The translations under genes were made by a program, and so were the position numbers. The notes under the pieces were generated by a model. The model saw only the letters and a program-made list of their open reading frames with translations, did not search any database and was not told the origin of the DNA. From Embleya sp049739465 (GTDB lineage Bacteria > Actinomycetota > Actinomycetes > Streptomycetales > Streptomycetaceae): a stretch of 64,000 bases of DNA. The DNA is taken from positions 1-64,000 of the forward strand of contig NZ_JBMHHY010000042.1 of assembly GCF_049739465.1 (NCBI RefSeq), in the 5' to 3' direction. Below, in pieces: positions 26,835-36,406 of this stretch (positions are counted from its first letter, which is position 1; every line of letters starts with the position of its first letter).

Positions 26835-28232
26835 TCAGCCTGCGAGCAACTTCTTCTGGATCTTGCCCATTGCGTTGCGCGGGAGGTCGGGCACGAAGAT
26901 CACCCGCCTCGGGCGTTTGTGCACCGACAGGTCGCCGGCTACGTGGTCGATCAGTTGGCGTTCGGTCACCTCGCCGCCCAGGACCACGAAGGCGACGATC
27001 TCCTGGCCCAGGTCGGTGTGCGGAACGCCGATCACCGCGGCCTCGCGTACCGCCGGGTGGGCCAGCAACGCGCCCTCGACCTCGCCCGCGCCCACCCGGT
27101 AGCCGCCGGTCTTGATCAGGTCGGTGCCGGCGCGGCCGACGATGCGGTGCCAGCCGTCGGCGGCGATCACCGCCACATCGCCGGTGCGGAACCAGCCGTC
27201 CGGGGTGAAGGTCGCGGCGGTCGCGTCGGGGCGGTTCAGGTAGCCGTGGAACAGGGTCGGCGACTGGATCTGCAACTCGCCGACCGTCTCGCCGTCGTAC
27301 GGACACGGCGAGCCGTCCTCGCCGACGAGTCGGGTACGGACACCCGCGATCGGCAGGCCGACGAAGCCGGGTCGACGCTCGCCGTCGGCGCGCGTACTGA
27401 TCGTCATCAGCGTCTCGGTCATGCCGTAGCGCTCGATCGGCCGGTGTCCGGTGAGTTCGGCGATCCCCTCGAACACCGGTACCGGCAGCGGCGCGCTCCC
27501 GGACACCAACAGCCGTGCGCCGGCCAACGCCCGTGCCGCGTCCGGGTCCTGCGCGATCCGCGACCACACCGTGGGCACCCCGAAGTACAGACTGCCGCCG
27601 GCTGCCGCGTAGGCCGCCGGCGTGGGCCGACCGGTGTGCACCACACGCGAGCCGATGCGCAGCGCGCCCAGCACGCCGAGCACGAGGCCGTGCGCGTGGA
27701 ACAGCGGCAGGCCGTGCACGAGGACGTCGTCCGGCGTCCACGCCCACGCGTCCGCGAGGCCGTCCAGACAGGCGGCGATCGCGGCGTGCGAGATCAGCAC
27801 ACCCTTCGGCGCGCCCGTGGTGCCGCTGGTGTACAGGATCAGCGCGGTCGTGTCGGGCGCCGGCTCCGGGTACGTGCGCGCCGACCGCGCGCCGAGGTCG
27901 ACCGCGATGCCGGGCAGCCCACCGTCCGTCCACGGCCCCGGCGCGATCAGCAGCGTCGCGCCCGAGTCGGCCAGGATGTGTGCCCGCTCCGTCGGCCCCG
28001 AATCCGGCGGCACCGGCACGACCGGGACACCCGCCAACAGCCCGGCCAGGGTGGCCACCACGGTCCCCAGACCCGCCTCGGCCCGAACCGCGACCGTCGC
28101 CGCCGCACCGATCCGCTCGGCCAACGCCCCCGCCGCCCCGAACAACGCCTCCCGCGACATCGCCTCCCCGGCAACGACCACCGCGTCGCCCCGATCGGAT
28201 ACGGGACCGTGCGCAGACAGGAGCGCAGACAC
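26835..28232 (-). CDS. Acyl-CoA synthetase (malonyl-CoA synthetase-like)
   Basis: A 465-residue AMP-forming enzyme of the ANL superfamily. It has the P-loop YTSGTTGAPKG (near residue 152), the A5 motif ERYGMTETLM and the A8 hinge GWFRTGDVAVIAADGWHRIVGR. The A10 lysine region is KRPRRVIFVPDLPRNAMGKI. The short length (about 465 against 500-550) and the sequence between the P-loop and A5 resemble malonyl-CoA synthetase MatB. GTG 28232 has GGAGG 7 nt upstream. It is a single gene, and the exact acid substrate is inferred weakly. Confidence 0.85.
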   Translation of the reverse strand: MSALLSAHGPVSDRGDAVVVAGEAMSREALFGAAGALAERIGAAATVAVRAEAGLGTVVATLAGLLAGVPVVPVPPDSGPTERAHILADSGATLLIAPGPWTDGGLPGIAVDLGARSARTYPEPAPDTTALILYTSGTTGAPKGVLISHAAIAACLDGLADAWAWTPDDVLVHGLPLFHAHGLVLGVLGALRIGSRVVHTGRPTPAAYAAAGGSLYFGVPTVWSRIAQDPDAARALAGARLLVSGSAPLPVPVFEGIAELTGHRPIERYGMTETLMTISTRADGERRPGFVGLPIAGVRTRLVGEDGSPCPYDGETVGELQIQSPTLFHGYLNRPDATAATFTPDGWFRTGDVAVIAADGWHRIVGRAGTDLIKTGGYRVGAGEVEGALLAHPAVREAAVIGVPHTDLGQEIVAFVVLGGEVTERQLIDHVAGDLSVHKRPRRVIFVPDLPRNAMGKIQKKLLAG

Positions 28233-28435
28233 GAAGCAACCTCCAGGGACGGCAGCCGACCCGCCGATGCTATGCGGGTCCGACCGGGCGCCGGGAGTCC
28301 GGTCGCCCATTTGCGCGCGTCGGGTCGGCAGCCTGCGCAGACGCCCTGCCGGCGCCGCTTCGAGCACGCCGACACCGAGGGGTGTGCCCCTTTCGGGTGA
28401 TGACAGCGCGAGAGTTTCGAAGTAGTTTCAAAGTC

Positions 28436-28915
28436 ATGGCCATCGAGAACGCCGCTGTCAACTTCTCCGAGTTGGTGAACAAGAACAAGCAGACGCTTGC
28501 GCTGCTCAACGAATCACCACGGTTGTTGTTGCACCGCAGAGACGGCGAGGACCTGGTGCTCACCACTGCGGCACGAGCTGAACAGGACCAGAGCGTGGTG
28601 TCGGCCGCCACGCGGATACTGGCCGCGATGGCGCGACGCGAGCCGGGGAGCACGGAGTTGCTCCTCGACGTATTGCCGGACGCTTTCCCCTGGGTCAGGT
28701 TTCTCCCCGAGGCGGATGTCCATGCCTTCGCCGTCGAATTGGTCGACACGATGCGGGCTGCGGACTCCGTCGGCAACAGCGCCTCCGTCGCGCAGTTGCT
28801 CACCGCGTGGCAGCACACCGCCGAGGTCCACTCGGACCCCGAACTCCTGGCCGCGCTGACCCGGAACCACGACGAGGACTACGGCCCGGCCCCCGACCCC
28901 CGAGCCGGGGCATGA
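28436..28915 (+). CDS. Phd/YefM-like antitoxin-type protein
   Basis: A 159-residue protein. The N-terminal 55 residues (NFSELVNKNKQTLALLNESPRLLLHRRDGEDLVL-like pattern, split here) resemble the prevent-host-death fold, an operator-binding and toxin-binding domain. The remaining hundred residues (FPWVRFLPEADVHAFAVELV, then DSVGNSASVAQLL) form an all-helical extension seen in streptomycete relatives. GTTTCGAAGTAGTTTCAAA directly upstream contains two similar half-sites and may be its own operator. An intact toxin gene does not follow; only a short fragment does. Confidence 0.65.
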   Translation: MAIENAAVNFSELVNKNKQTLALLNESPRLLLHRRDGEDLVLTTAARAEQDQSVVSAATRILAAMARREPGSTELLLDVLPDAFPWVRFLPEADVHAFAVELVDTMRAADSVGNSASVAQLLTAWQHTAEVHSDPELLAALTRNHDEDYGPAPDPRAGA

Positions 28916-28927
28916 CCCCCGGGCGCG

Positions 28928-29041
28928 GTGATCGAGGTGACCGGCGGCGGTCGTATCCGGTACCTCGTGGACACGGCCCGCGACACGTGCTGGGTCACCT
29001 TCGCCGGAACCGGCCATCCGCGGGCCACGGAGCGCCGTTGA
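28928..29041 (+). pseudogene. Short fragment, possible remnant of toxin partner
   Basis: A GTG-started 37-residue frame 12 bp after the antitoxin-like gene reads VIEVTGGGRIRYLVDTAR and ends GHPRATERR. Beta-strand-like alternation and position fit the C-terminal end of a RelE/ParE-like toxin, but I cannot identify it firmly. It may equally be a small real protein or chance. The 180 bp that follow hold no gene. Confidence 0.3.
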
Positions 29042-29221
29042 TTCCCGGTCCGTGGGAGGCTGATTGCGAGCCTGCCGTGGAGGAGTCAAGGGGTTTCCCT
29101 TACGGGTCAAGGGGTCTCCCCTGCGACATGTGGGTGGCCGCCCCCTAGCGTGGACTCGGGCCCCGGGGAACCGGGAATCGGGGCGGGGCGTCCCAGGGGC
29201 GAGGCAACGGGAGGAACGGGT

Positions 29222-30073
29222 GTGGGGCGGGTGGTTGTGGTGAGGGTGAAGGGTCTCGGGGTCGCGGCGGTCGTGGGTGTGTCGCTCGCGGTGCTGAGCG
29301 GGTGTGGGAACGGGCGGAGTCCGCTGTCCACCGTCGACAAGGTTTCCCCGACTCCGGTGGCTTCGGGCGATCGGGGCGGGTCGGGGCTGGACGAGAACGT
29401 CAAGAACGAGGATCTCGACGTCGGCGAACTGGTGCGCCGCGCCAAGCAGTCCGCGACGAAGATCAAGACCGTGCACGTCGTCGCGGACATCACCGCCAAG
29501 GGCAAGGTGACCAGGCTCGACCTGCGCGTGGACCGCGGCAGCGAGGACTTCCAGGGCCGGATCGAGCAGGACGGCGTCAAGTTGGACGTACGCCGGATCG
29601 GCTCCGCGATGTACGTCCAGGGCGACGAACAGGCGTTCCGGTCCCTCGTCGGCGGAGCCGTGGACGGCGATTTCGCGGCCAAGTTGCTCGCCGGCAAGTG
29701 GCTCCGGGGCGATGTCAACAGCGCGAAGTTGGGCGGCATACGCGGCATCACCACGGTCGCCGACCCGGGCGCGGCGCTGAAGGACTTCCCGGAGAACGGC
29801 ATCAAGCTGCCGGTCGAGACGATCAACAACCGCAAGATGATCCCGCTCACCGGTCCGCCCGGACAGGACGACGGCAAGGTCTACATCGAGGCCCAGGGCG
29901 GCAAGCCGTACCCGGTCCTGATCGTGTCGCAGGGCGCCACCAACACCGGCTCGATCAGCTACGGCGACTTCGACGTACCGGTCACGGTGACCGCGCCGGC
30001 GCCCGGCGACGTGGTCGACATCCCCGACCGGAGCAGCTCCTCGGCGACCCCCCGGCCGGGCACGACCGCCTGA
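29222..30073 (+). CDS. LppX/LprAFG-like lipoprotein
   Basis: A 283-residue exported lipoprotein. The signal peptide ends in the lipobox LAVLSGC (cysteine near residue 23). The mature part has the beta-rich pattern of the LppX_LprAFG family, which carry lipids or glycolipids across the periplasm-like space (TVHVVADITAKGKVTRLDLRV; GKWLRGD; GKPYPVLIVSQG). GTG 29222 has GGAGG with 7-nt spacing. It is a single gene. A lipid-carrier role is the family expectation; nothing in the neighbourhood refines it. Confidence 0.75.
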   Translation: MGRVVVVRVKGLGVAAVVGVSLAVLSGCGNGRSPLSTVDKVSPTPVASGDRGGSGLDENVKNEDLDVGELVRRAKQSATKIKTVHVVADITAKGKVTRLDLRVDRGSEDFQGRIEQDGVKLDVRRIGSAMYVQGDEQAFRSLVGGAVDGDFAAKLLAGKWLRGDVNSAKLGGIRGITTVADPGAALKDFPENGIKLPVETINNRKMIPLTGPPGQDDGKVYIEAQGGKPYPVLIVSQGATNTGSISYGDFDVPVTVTAPAPGDVVDIPDRSSSSATPRPGTTA

Positions 30074-30245
30074 CCGGCAGGTCGTCCACCGGGCCGGAAA
30101 TCCCTCGACTTGCCACGAACGACGTGGTGGGCCGACCGCGCTGATCCACTCGTCCTAGGATGCTCCCCATCCGTGGCCGCTCGTCCGATCGGTCACCGCA
30201 ATCGGGGAACCAACTTTCGGGGAACCACCGTAGAGGGGAGTTGCG

Positions 30246-30827
30246 ATGACGGTTGTTCTCGCACAGGGGGAGAGCGTCGTGCTCGGCAAGGGCGAGTCCG
30301 GTTCGGCCGCCCGGGTCCGGATGGGACTGGGCTGGGAGGCGATCCGGCACAAGGGCCTGCGCCCGGGTCTGCAGGCGCTCACCGGCGTCGACCTGGACGC
30401 GTCCTGCCTGCTGTTCGATGCCGACCACCACCTCGTGGACACCGTGTGGCCGAGGCAGTTGGTCTCCAAGGACGGTGCGGTCAAGCACACCGGCGACAAC
30501 ACCACCGGCGCCGGCGAGGGTGACGACGAGTCGATCATCGTCGACCTCGAGTCGCTGTCGCCGCGCGTGACCGCCCTGGTCTTCACGGTCAGCTCGGACT
30601 CCAGCAGCGCCTTCGCCAAGGTGGCCGAAGCGCACTGCCGGATCGTCGACGAGCACGATGGCAGCGAACTGGTGCGCTTCGAACTGTCCGAGCACGGCGG
30701 CCACGACGCGCAGATCATGGTCAAGCTGGTGCGCGTCGCCGAGGGTTGGGCGCTGACCGCGATCGGCGAGTCGACCAAGGGCAACACGTACCACGACCTG
30801 CTGCCCGCGATCCTCAAGCACCTGTAA
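30246..30827 (+). CDS. TerD-family protein
   Basis: A 193-residue cytoplasmic protein with the TerD fold. MGLGWEAI, ALTGVDLDASCLLFDADHHLV and GDDESIIVDLESL (Ca2+-binding acidic segment) are the family landmarks, and VFTVSSDSS and RVAEGWALTAIGE follow. Terrific-domain proteins are linked to tellurite resistance, stress and differentiation in streptomycetes. The ATG at 30246 follows GGGGAG. It is an isolated copy, not in a terZABCDE operon, and converges with the sigma-factor gene. Confidence 0.9.
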   Translation: MTVVLAQGESVVLGKGESGSAARVRMGLGWEAIRHKGLRPGLQALTGVDLDASCLLFDADHHLVDTVWPRQLVSKDGAVKHTGDNTTGAGEGDDESIIVDLESLSPRVTALVFTVSSDSSSAFAKVAEAHCRIVDEHDGSELVRFELSEHGGHDAQIMVKLVRVAEGWALTAIGESTKGNTYHDLLPAILKHL

Positions 30828-30851
30828 CAGCGCGCGAAGCCACCCGGCGGA

Positions 30852-31436
30852 CTACGCCGCCACGACGAACCCGCGTTCGCGCGCGTAGTCCGCCAACGCC
30901 TCGCGCAACCGGCGCCGCCCCCGGTGCAGCCGCGACATCACCGTGCCCAGCGGCACCCCCATGAACGCGGCGATGTCCTTGTACGCATAGCCCTCGACGT
31001 CGGCCAGATACACCGCGACCCGGAACTCCGCCGGCAGCGCCCGCAGCGCGGCCACCACCGCCGAGTCCGGCAGGTGGTCGAGTGCCTCGGTCTCCGCCGA
31101 GCGCAGCCCGGTCGACTCGTGCGTGCCGGCCCGGTACAGCTGCCAGTCCTCGATCTCCTGCGCCGCCGTCTCCAGCGGCTGTCGCTGTTTCTTGCGGTAG
31201 GAGGTGATGAAGGTGTTGGTGAGGATCCGGTACAGCCAGGCCTTCAGATTGGTCCCGTCGCGGAACTGGTGGAAGGACGCGTACGCCTTGGTGAAGGTCT
31301 CCTGGACCAGGTCCTCGGCATCCGACGCGTTGCGGGTCATCCGCAGCGCGGCCGGGTAGAGCGGGTCCAGGAACGGCACGGCGTCGCGCTCGAAGCGCTC
31401 GCGTCGCGGCCCGGGGGTGCTCGGCAGATCACTCAC
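30852..31436 (-). CDS. SigR-like ECF RNA polymerase sigma factor
   Basis: A 194-residue ECF sigma factor very close to streptomycete SigR, the thiol-oxidative-stress sigma. Region 2 is ALRMTRNASDAEDLVQETF, followed by NLKAWLYRILTNTFITSYRKKQRQP, EIEDWQL and region 4 GYAYKDIAAFMGVPLGTVMSRLHRGRRRL. The GTG start at 31436 gives VSDLPSTPG before RRERFERDAVPFLD. SigR is normally followed by its zinc anti-sigma RsrA. Here the next gene downstream is a convergent TerD gene, so RsrA is absent. It may therefore be a paralog with other control. Confidence 0.9.
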   Translation of the reverse strand: MSDLPSTPGPRRERFERDAVPFLDPLYPAALRMTRNASDAEDLVQETFTKAYASFHQFRDGTNLKAWLYRILTNTFITSYRKKQRQPLETAAQEIEDWQLYRAGTHESTGLRSAETEALDHLPDSAVVAALRALPAEFRVAVYLADVEGYAYKDIAAFMGVPLGTVMSRLHRGRRRLREALADYARERGFVVAA

Positions 31437-31755
31437 GTCGTCGCTCCCGGTACGAAGGGTACGAACCCGTCGGCGCCTTTCGGTCCCCACCGCGCCCGGG
31501 TGTGTCACTCCCCTGCTCATCATGTGCCCGCCGACGCGCGAATCAGCCGGGTCATAGGTCCCCCGTCGCCGAGCCCGACGGCCCGTGCACGACAATCGGT
31601 CATGATTGGTGACTGAACGTCAGAATTCGTTCGCCGATTGCCACTTCCGTACATTCCACAACCCCGCCTCCGAGCCGTATCCTCAGCCCATGGGTGACTC
31701 TGCGCGCACGAGCGTGATCGCAGCGACAGCGGAGAGGGGAGTGGGCCACTCTCCG

Positions 31756-32310
31756 CTAGAGCCTGCTCACCGCGAGCTTCGCCAGCGACACCAACTGCTC
31801 CTTGCTCGGCGGCGGATCGCCGCCACCGGCGTTCAGCGAGAACACCGCCGTCTCGTCGCCGCGCCGCGCCGCGACCACCAACACCCCGCCGATCGTGTCC
31901 GGCTGCACGTAGACCGCCGCGTCGCCCACCCCCGGCACCTGCTCCGTACGGACCCCGCCCAGCGTGCCCAGGTACGCGTCGAGCGCCTTGTCCACGCCGC
32001 CCGAGGTCTTCGACCGGGTCGCGATCGTACTGATCACCGGAGTCCCGTCACCGGCCGCGTAATCGCAGCCCAGCGGATTCTGCGCGGCCCGCAACCCCGG
32101 CATCGCCAGCGCCTGCGAGACCTGCTCGGCGGTCAGCACCGCGCACGCGTCCACCGCGCGCAGATCGCCGCCCGCCCCGCCGCCGTTCGCCGCCGGGCTC
32201 GCACTCTTGTCGCCACGCGCCTTCGAGTCGCCGTCGCCGGCACCGCTGCACGCGGCCACCGGCAGCACGACGGCCGCCACCGCGACCACCACGCCGATTC
32301 GAACCCTCAC
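31756..32310 (-). CDS. DUF3558-like secreted lipoprotein
   Basis: A 184-residue lipoprotein: signal peptide with lipobox PVAAC near residue 20, a Gly/Ala/Ser linker, then a domain starting VDACAVLTAEQVSQAL and CDYAAGDGTPVISTIAT. This is the layout of actinobacterial DUF3558 proteins. GGGGAG precedes the GTG at 32310. Function is unknown. The 319 bp between it and the sigma-factor gene (31437-31755) show no gene. Confidence 0.7.
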   Translation of the reverse strand: MRVRIGVVVAVAAVVLPVAACSGAGDGDSKARGDKSASPAANGGGAGGDLRAVDACAVLTAEQVSQALAMPGLRAAQNPLGCDYAAGDGTPVISTIATRSKTSGGVDKALDAYLGTLGGVRTEQVPGVGDAAVYVQPDTIGGVLVVAARRGDETAVFSLNAGGGDPPPSKEQLVSLAKLAVSRL

Positions 32311-32700
32311 GGTGCTCCCCACTTCCCGGCTCGACGCCCGGGGCGTTTCCCGGTCCCCGGCATGATCCGACATTTCCCGCCCGACCGGGTGGCCGGGACC
32401 GAATCGACGCTGCCGCCGACCGTCGCGAGTGGTCCTTCCCGTCTCGCGATTCGGGCTGCGATCAAGGTCACACCGACCCCGATGAACCCGATCTGCGCAG
32501 GTGGGACCCACAAACCCGGGCCGGCCGAGGTGCCCGGCATGTGGACCGGGCCTGCGGGGCACCTGCACACGTGTCCTAAAGTCACGCAGGTTCGACCCCG
32601 ATGACGTGGCCCGAACCCGGCCACGGCACCCTGTCGTTCCGAGGCACCCGTCCCGATTTCCCCCGCACCCGGACACCCCGGGCAAGGAGGTACGTAGCTC
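32311..32700. other. Gene-free divergent promoter region
   Basis: These 390 bp separate the divergent DUF3558-like and pyruvate carboxylase genes. I see no coding frame with a start site and no strong palindrome. GCAAGGAGG immediately before 32701 is the ribosome site of the carboxylase. Confidence 0.6.
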
Positions 32701-35700
32701 GTGATTCGTAAGCTTCTGGTCGCCAACCGCGGCGAAATCGCCGTCCGCGCCCTGCGCGCCGCCACCGAGCTGGACATCACCACGGTCGCCGTCTACGCGT
32801 ACGAGGACCGCCACTCGCTGCATCGGCAAAAGGCGGACGAGAGCTACGAGATCGGCGAGCGGGGTCATCCGCTGCGCGCCTACCTCGACGTCGACACGAT
32901 CGTCGGCGCGGCGATCGCCTGCGGCGCCGACGCGATCTACCCCGGCTACGGCTTCCTGTCCGAGAACCCGCTGCTCGCGAAGGCGTGCGAGGCCAACGGG
33001 ATCACCTTCGTCGGGCCCTCCGCCGAGGTGCTCTCGCTGGCGGGCAACAAGGTCCGCGCGTTGGAGGCGGCCAAGGGCGCCGGGTTGCCCACCCTGCAGA
33101 CCGCGCCGCCGCAGGACGACGTGGACGCGCTGGTGGCCGCCGCCGACACGATCGGCTTCCCGATCTTCGTCAAGGCCGCGGCCGGCGGTGGCGGGCGCGG
33201 GCTGCGCAAGGTGGACCGCCGCGAGGACCTGCGCGCCTCGATCGAGACCGCGATGCGCGAGGCACAGACCGCGTTCGGCGACCCGACCGTCTTCCTCGAG
33301 GAGGCGGTGATCCGCCCGCGCCACATCGAGGTACAGATCCTGGCCGGCGCCGACGGCGGCGTGGTGCACCTGTACGAGCGGGACTGCTCGATGCAGCGCC
33401 GGCATCAGAAGGTCGTCGAGATCGCGCCCGCGCCCAACCTCGACCCCGAACTGCGGGACCGGATCTGCGCCGACGCGGTGCGCTTCGCCGAGGCGGTGGG
33501 CTACCGCAACGCGGGCACCGTGGAGTTCCTGCTCGACGAGCGCGGGCGCTACGTCTTCATCGAGATGAACCCGCGCATCCAGGTCGAGCACACGGTCACC
33601 GAGGAGATCACCGGCGTCGACCTGGTCCAGGCCCAACTGCGGATCGCCGCCGGCGCGAGCCTGACCGATCTGGGCCTGGTGCAGAGCGAGATCCGGATCC
33701 AGGGCGCCGCGCTGCAGTGCCGGATCACCACCGAGGACCCCTCGGCCGACTTCCGCCCCGACACCGGCACGGTCTCCGCCTACCGCTCCCCGGGCGGCGC
33801 GGGCGTGCGTCTGGACGGCGGTACCTACACCGGCGCCGAAGTGCTGCCCTACTTCGACTCGATGCTGGTCAAGCTCACCTGCCGGGGCCGTACCTTCGCC
33901 GACGCGGTCAGCCGGGCCCGGCGCGCGGTGGCCGAGTTCCGCATCCGCGGCGTGGCCACCAACATCCCGTTCCTACAGGCGGTGTTGGACGACCCGGCGT
34001 TCCGCGAGGGACGGATCACCACGTCGTTCATCGACGAACACCCCGAGCTGGTCCGCTCGCGCCCCGGCGCCGACCGCGGCACCCGCCTGCTGGCCTACCT
34101 GGCCGATGTCACGGTCAACCGCCCCTACGGGCCGACCCCGGCGGGCCTCGCGTCCCCGCGCACCAAGTTTCCCGAACTGCCCACCGGCGACCTGCCGCGG
34201 GGCAGCCGGGACCGGCTGATCGAACTGGGCGCGGCCGGCTTCGCCCGGGCACTGCGCGAGCAGAGCGCACTGGCGGTCACCGACACCACCTTCCGTGACG
34301 CGCACCAATCGCTCCTGGCCACCCGGGTCCGCACCCACGACCTCGCCGCCGCGGCGCCCTACGTCGCGCGGATGACGCCGGAGCTGCTCAGCGTCGAGGC
34401 GTGGGGCGGGGCGACCTACGACGTCGCGCTGCGCTTCCTCAAGGAGGACCCGTGGCACCGCCTGGCGGCGCTGCGCGCGGGGATGCCCAACCTCAACCTC
34501 CAGATGTTGCTGCGCGGGCGCAACACCGTCGGCTACACGCCCTACCCGGACCGGGTGTGCGTGAAGTTCGTCGAGGAGGCCGCCCGGACCGGCATCGACG
34601 TGTTCCGGATCTTCGACGCGCTCAACGACATCGAGGCGATGCGCCCGGCGATCGAGGCCACCCTCGGCACGCACGCCATCGCCGAGGGCACGCTGTGCTA
34701 CACCGGCGATCTGTCCAACCCGGCCGAGAAGTTGTACACGCTTGACTACTACCTGCGCCTGGCCGAGCAACTGGTCGAGGCCGGCGTACACGTGTTGTGC
34801 GTCAAGGACATGGCCGGGTTGCTCCGGGCGCCCGCCGCGCGCACCCTGATCGGCGCGCTGCGCGAGCGCTTCGACCTGCCGGTGCACCTGCACACGCACG
34901 ACACCGCCGGCGGGCAGCTGGCCACCTACCTGGCCGCCGTGGAGGCCGGGGTGGACGCGATCGACGGCGCCTCGGCCGCACTGGCGGGCACCACCAGCCA
35001 GCCGCCGCTGTCCGCGATCGTGGCCGCGACCGACTACACCGAGCGGGCCACCGGCCTGTCCCTGGACGCGCTGTGCGCCCTGGAGCCCTACTGGGCGGCG
35101 GTACGCGAGGCGTACGCGCCGTTCGAATCCGGCCTCCCCGCGCCCACCGGCCGGGTCTACCGGCACGAGATCCCCGGCGGCCAGCTCTCCAACCTCCGTC
35201 AGCAGGCGATCGCGCTGGGCCTGGGCCACAAGTTCGAGGACATCGAGGACGCCTACGCGGCCTCCAACCGGATCCTGGGCAACATCGTCAAGGTCACCCC
35301 CTCCAGCAAGGTGGTCGGCGACCTGGCCCTGCACCTGAGCGCGGTGGGCGCCGACCCGGCCAAGTTCGAGGCCGACCCGGGCGCGTTCGACGTGCCGGAC
35401 TCGGTGATCGGCTTCCTCCAGGGCGAACTGGGCACCCCGCCCGGCGGTTGGCCCGAGCCGTTCCGCACCCGCGCACTGGCCGGCCGCACCGCCAGTTCCA
35501 GCCGCACGGTGCAGCTGACCCCCGAGCAGGACGCCGCGCTGGACGGCGACGACCTGCGGGCCACCCTCAACCGGCTGCTGTTCCCCGGCCCGGCCAAGGA
35601 CTACGTCGAGGCCGAGCGGCTCTACGGCGACGTCTCCGCGGTGCCGACCGTGCCGTTCCTGTACGGCCTGGTCCAGGGCGAGGAACTGGCCATCAAGTTG

Positions 35701-36078
35701 TCCACGGGCGTCGCGCTCTACCTCGCGGTCGAGGCGGTCGGCGACGCGGACGAGCGCGGCTTCCGCACCGTGTACTGCCGGATGAACGGCCAGCCGCGCG
35801 TGCTCTCGGTCCGCGACCGCTCGGTCAAGCCGGCCCGGCCGGAGAGCGAGCGGGCCAACCCGGACAACCCGAAGCACGTGGCCGCGCCGTTCAGCGGCGT
35901 GGTCACCCTCCAGGTGGCGGTGGGCGACGAGGTCGAGGCCGGCGGCACGGTGGCGACCATCGAGGCGATGAAGATGGAGGCGTCGATCACGGCACAGTCG
36001 GCGGGTACGGTTTCCCGGCTCGCGATCGGCGCGGTGTCGTCCGTGGAGGCGGGGGACCTGCTGCTCGAACTGGGCTGA
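32701..36078 (+). CDS. pyc: Pyruvate carboxylase
   Basis: A 1125-residue single-chain biotin enzyme that carboxylates pyruvate to oxaloacetate. The biotin carboxylase domain is N-terminal (KLLVANRGEIAVRALRA; KAAAGGGGRGLR; EEAVIRPRHIEVQIL; about 1-450). The carboxyltransferase barrel follows (TDTTFRDAHQSLLATRVR; HLHTHDTAGG; about 520-800), then the PYC_OADA domain. The C-terminal biotinyl domain has EAMKMEA with the biotinylated lysine at 1091. AAGGAGG precedes the GTG start. Full length, all domains in order. It replenishes the TCA cycle. Confidence 0.97.
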   Translation: MIRKLLVANRGEIAVRALRAATELDITTVAVYAYEDRHSLHRQKADESYEIGERGHPLRAYLDVDTIVGAAIACGADAIYPGYGFLSENPLLAKACEANGITFVGPSAEVLSLAGNKVRALEAAKGAGLPTLQTAPPQDDVDALVAAADTIGFPIFVKAAAGGGGRGLRKVDRREDLRASIETAMREAQTAFGDPTVFLEEAVIRPRHIEVQILAGADGGVVHLYERDCSMQRRHQKVVEIAPAPNLDPELRDRICADAVRFAEAVGYRNAGTVEFLLDERGRYVFIEMNPRIQVEHTVTEEITGVDLVQAQLRIAAGASLTDLGLVQSEIRIQGAALQCRITTEDPSADFRPDTGTVSAYRSPGGAGVRLDGGTYTGAEVLPYFDSMLVKLTCRGRTFADAVSRARRAVAEFRIRGVATNIPFLQAVLDDPAFREGRITTSFIDEHPELVRSRPGADRGTRLLAYLADVTVNRPYGPTPAGLASPRTKFPELPTGDLPRGSRDRLIELGAAGFARALREQSALAVTDTTFRDAHQSLLATRVRTHDLAAAAPYVARMTPELLSVEAWGGATYDVALRFLKEDPWHRLAALRAGMPNLNLQMLLRGRNTVGYTPYPDRVCVKFVEEAARTGIDVFRIFDALNDIEAMRPAIEATLGTHAIAEGTLCYTGDLSNPAEKLYTLDYYLRLAEQLVEAGVHVLCVKDMAGLLRAPAARTLIGALRERFDLPVHLHTHDTAGGQLATYLAAVEAGVDAIDGASAALAGTTSQPPLSAIVAATDYTERATGLSLDALCALEPYWAAVREAYAPFESGLPAPTGRVYRHEIPGGQLSNLRQQAIALGLGHKFEDIEDAYAASNRILGNIVKVTPSSKVVGDLALHLSAVGADPAKFEADPGAFDVPDSVIGFLQGELGTPPGGWPEPFRTRALAGRTASSSRTVQLTPEQDAALDGDDLRATLNRLLFPGPAKDYVEAERLYGDVSAVPTVPFLYGLVQGEELAIKLSTGVALYLAVEAVGDADERGFRTVYCRMNGQPRVLSVRDRSVKPARPESERANPDNPKHVAAPFSGVVTLQVAVGDEVEAGGTVATIEAMKMEASITAQSAGTVSRLAIGAVSSVEAGDLLLELG

Positions 36079-36122
36079 CGTGCCGGGCTGACGTGCCGGG
36101 CCGGCCGGCCCGGCGGCCGGAC

Positions 36123-36160
36123 CACGAACCACCACCCGAGCATTCGGGTGGTGGTTCGTG
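36123..36160. terminator. Terminator after pyruvate carboxylase
   Basis: Arms 36123-36139 and 36144-36160 form a perfect 17-bp stem with a 4-nt GCAT loop, 45 bp after the stop, followed by acgtttt. Confidence 0.85.
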
Positions 36161-36292
36161 ACGTTTTCCGGACACGTTTGGCCGACGTTTGATTACTCGA
36201 TGTCCGGATTCACTGCGCCGTATGGGCTGCTTTCGCTCGTTTTTTCCGTTTCGTCGGTCCGTCGTTTGCCGAGGTGAGGCCGCATGTCGCGA

Positions 36293-36306
36293 TCCTGACG
36301 TCAGGA
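36293..36306. promoter_or_regulatory. 14-bp palindrome upstream of sigma factor gene
   Basis: TCCTGACGTCAGGA is a perfect palindrome 100 bp before the sigma-factor start. The surrounding 36161-36406 has no gene and contains repeated acgttt(g) elements (about 36161-36190) and a T-rich tract near 36237-36245. It is a possible operator. Confidence 0.4.
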
Positions 36307-36406
36307 CGTACCCCCGGAGGGCTCTTGATCTTCCTGTGCTTCACGTCACAGACTCGATGTCGCTCGGGGTTATCGGTGTCCATCCATCCGGATTGGGAGA
36401 CCCTGC

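Noticed and set aside
31600..31680. SigR-type autoregulatory promoter (GGAAT with 18-bp spacing to GTT)
   Set aside because: GGAAT is present on the minus strand, but GTT does not occur at the required spacing.
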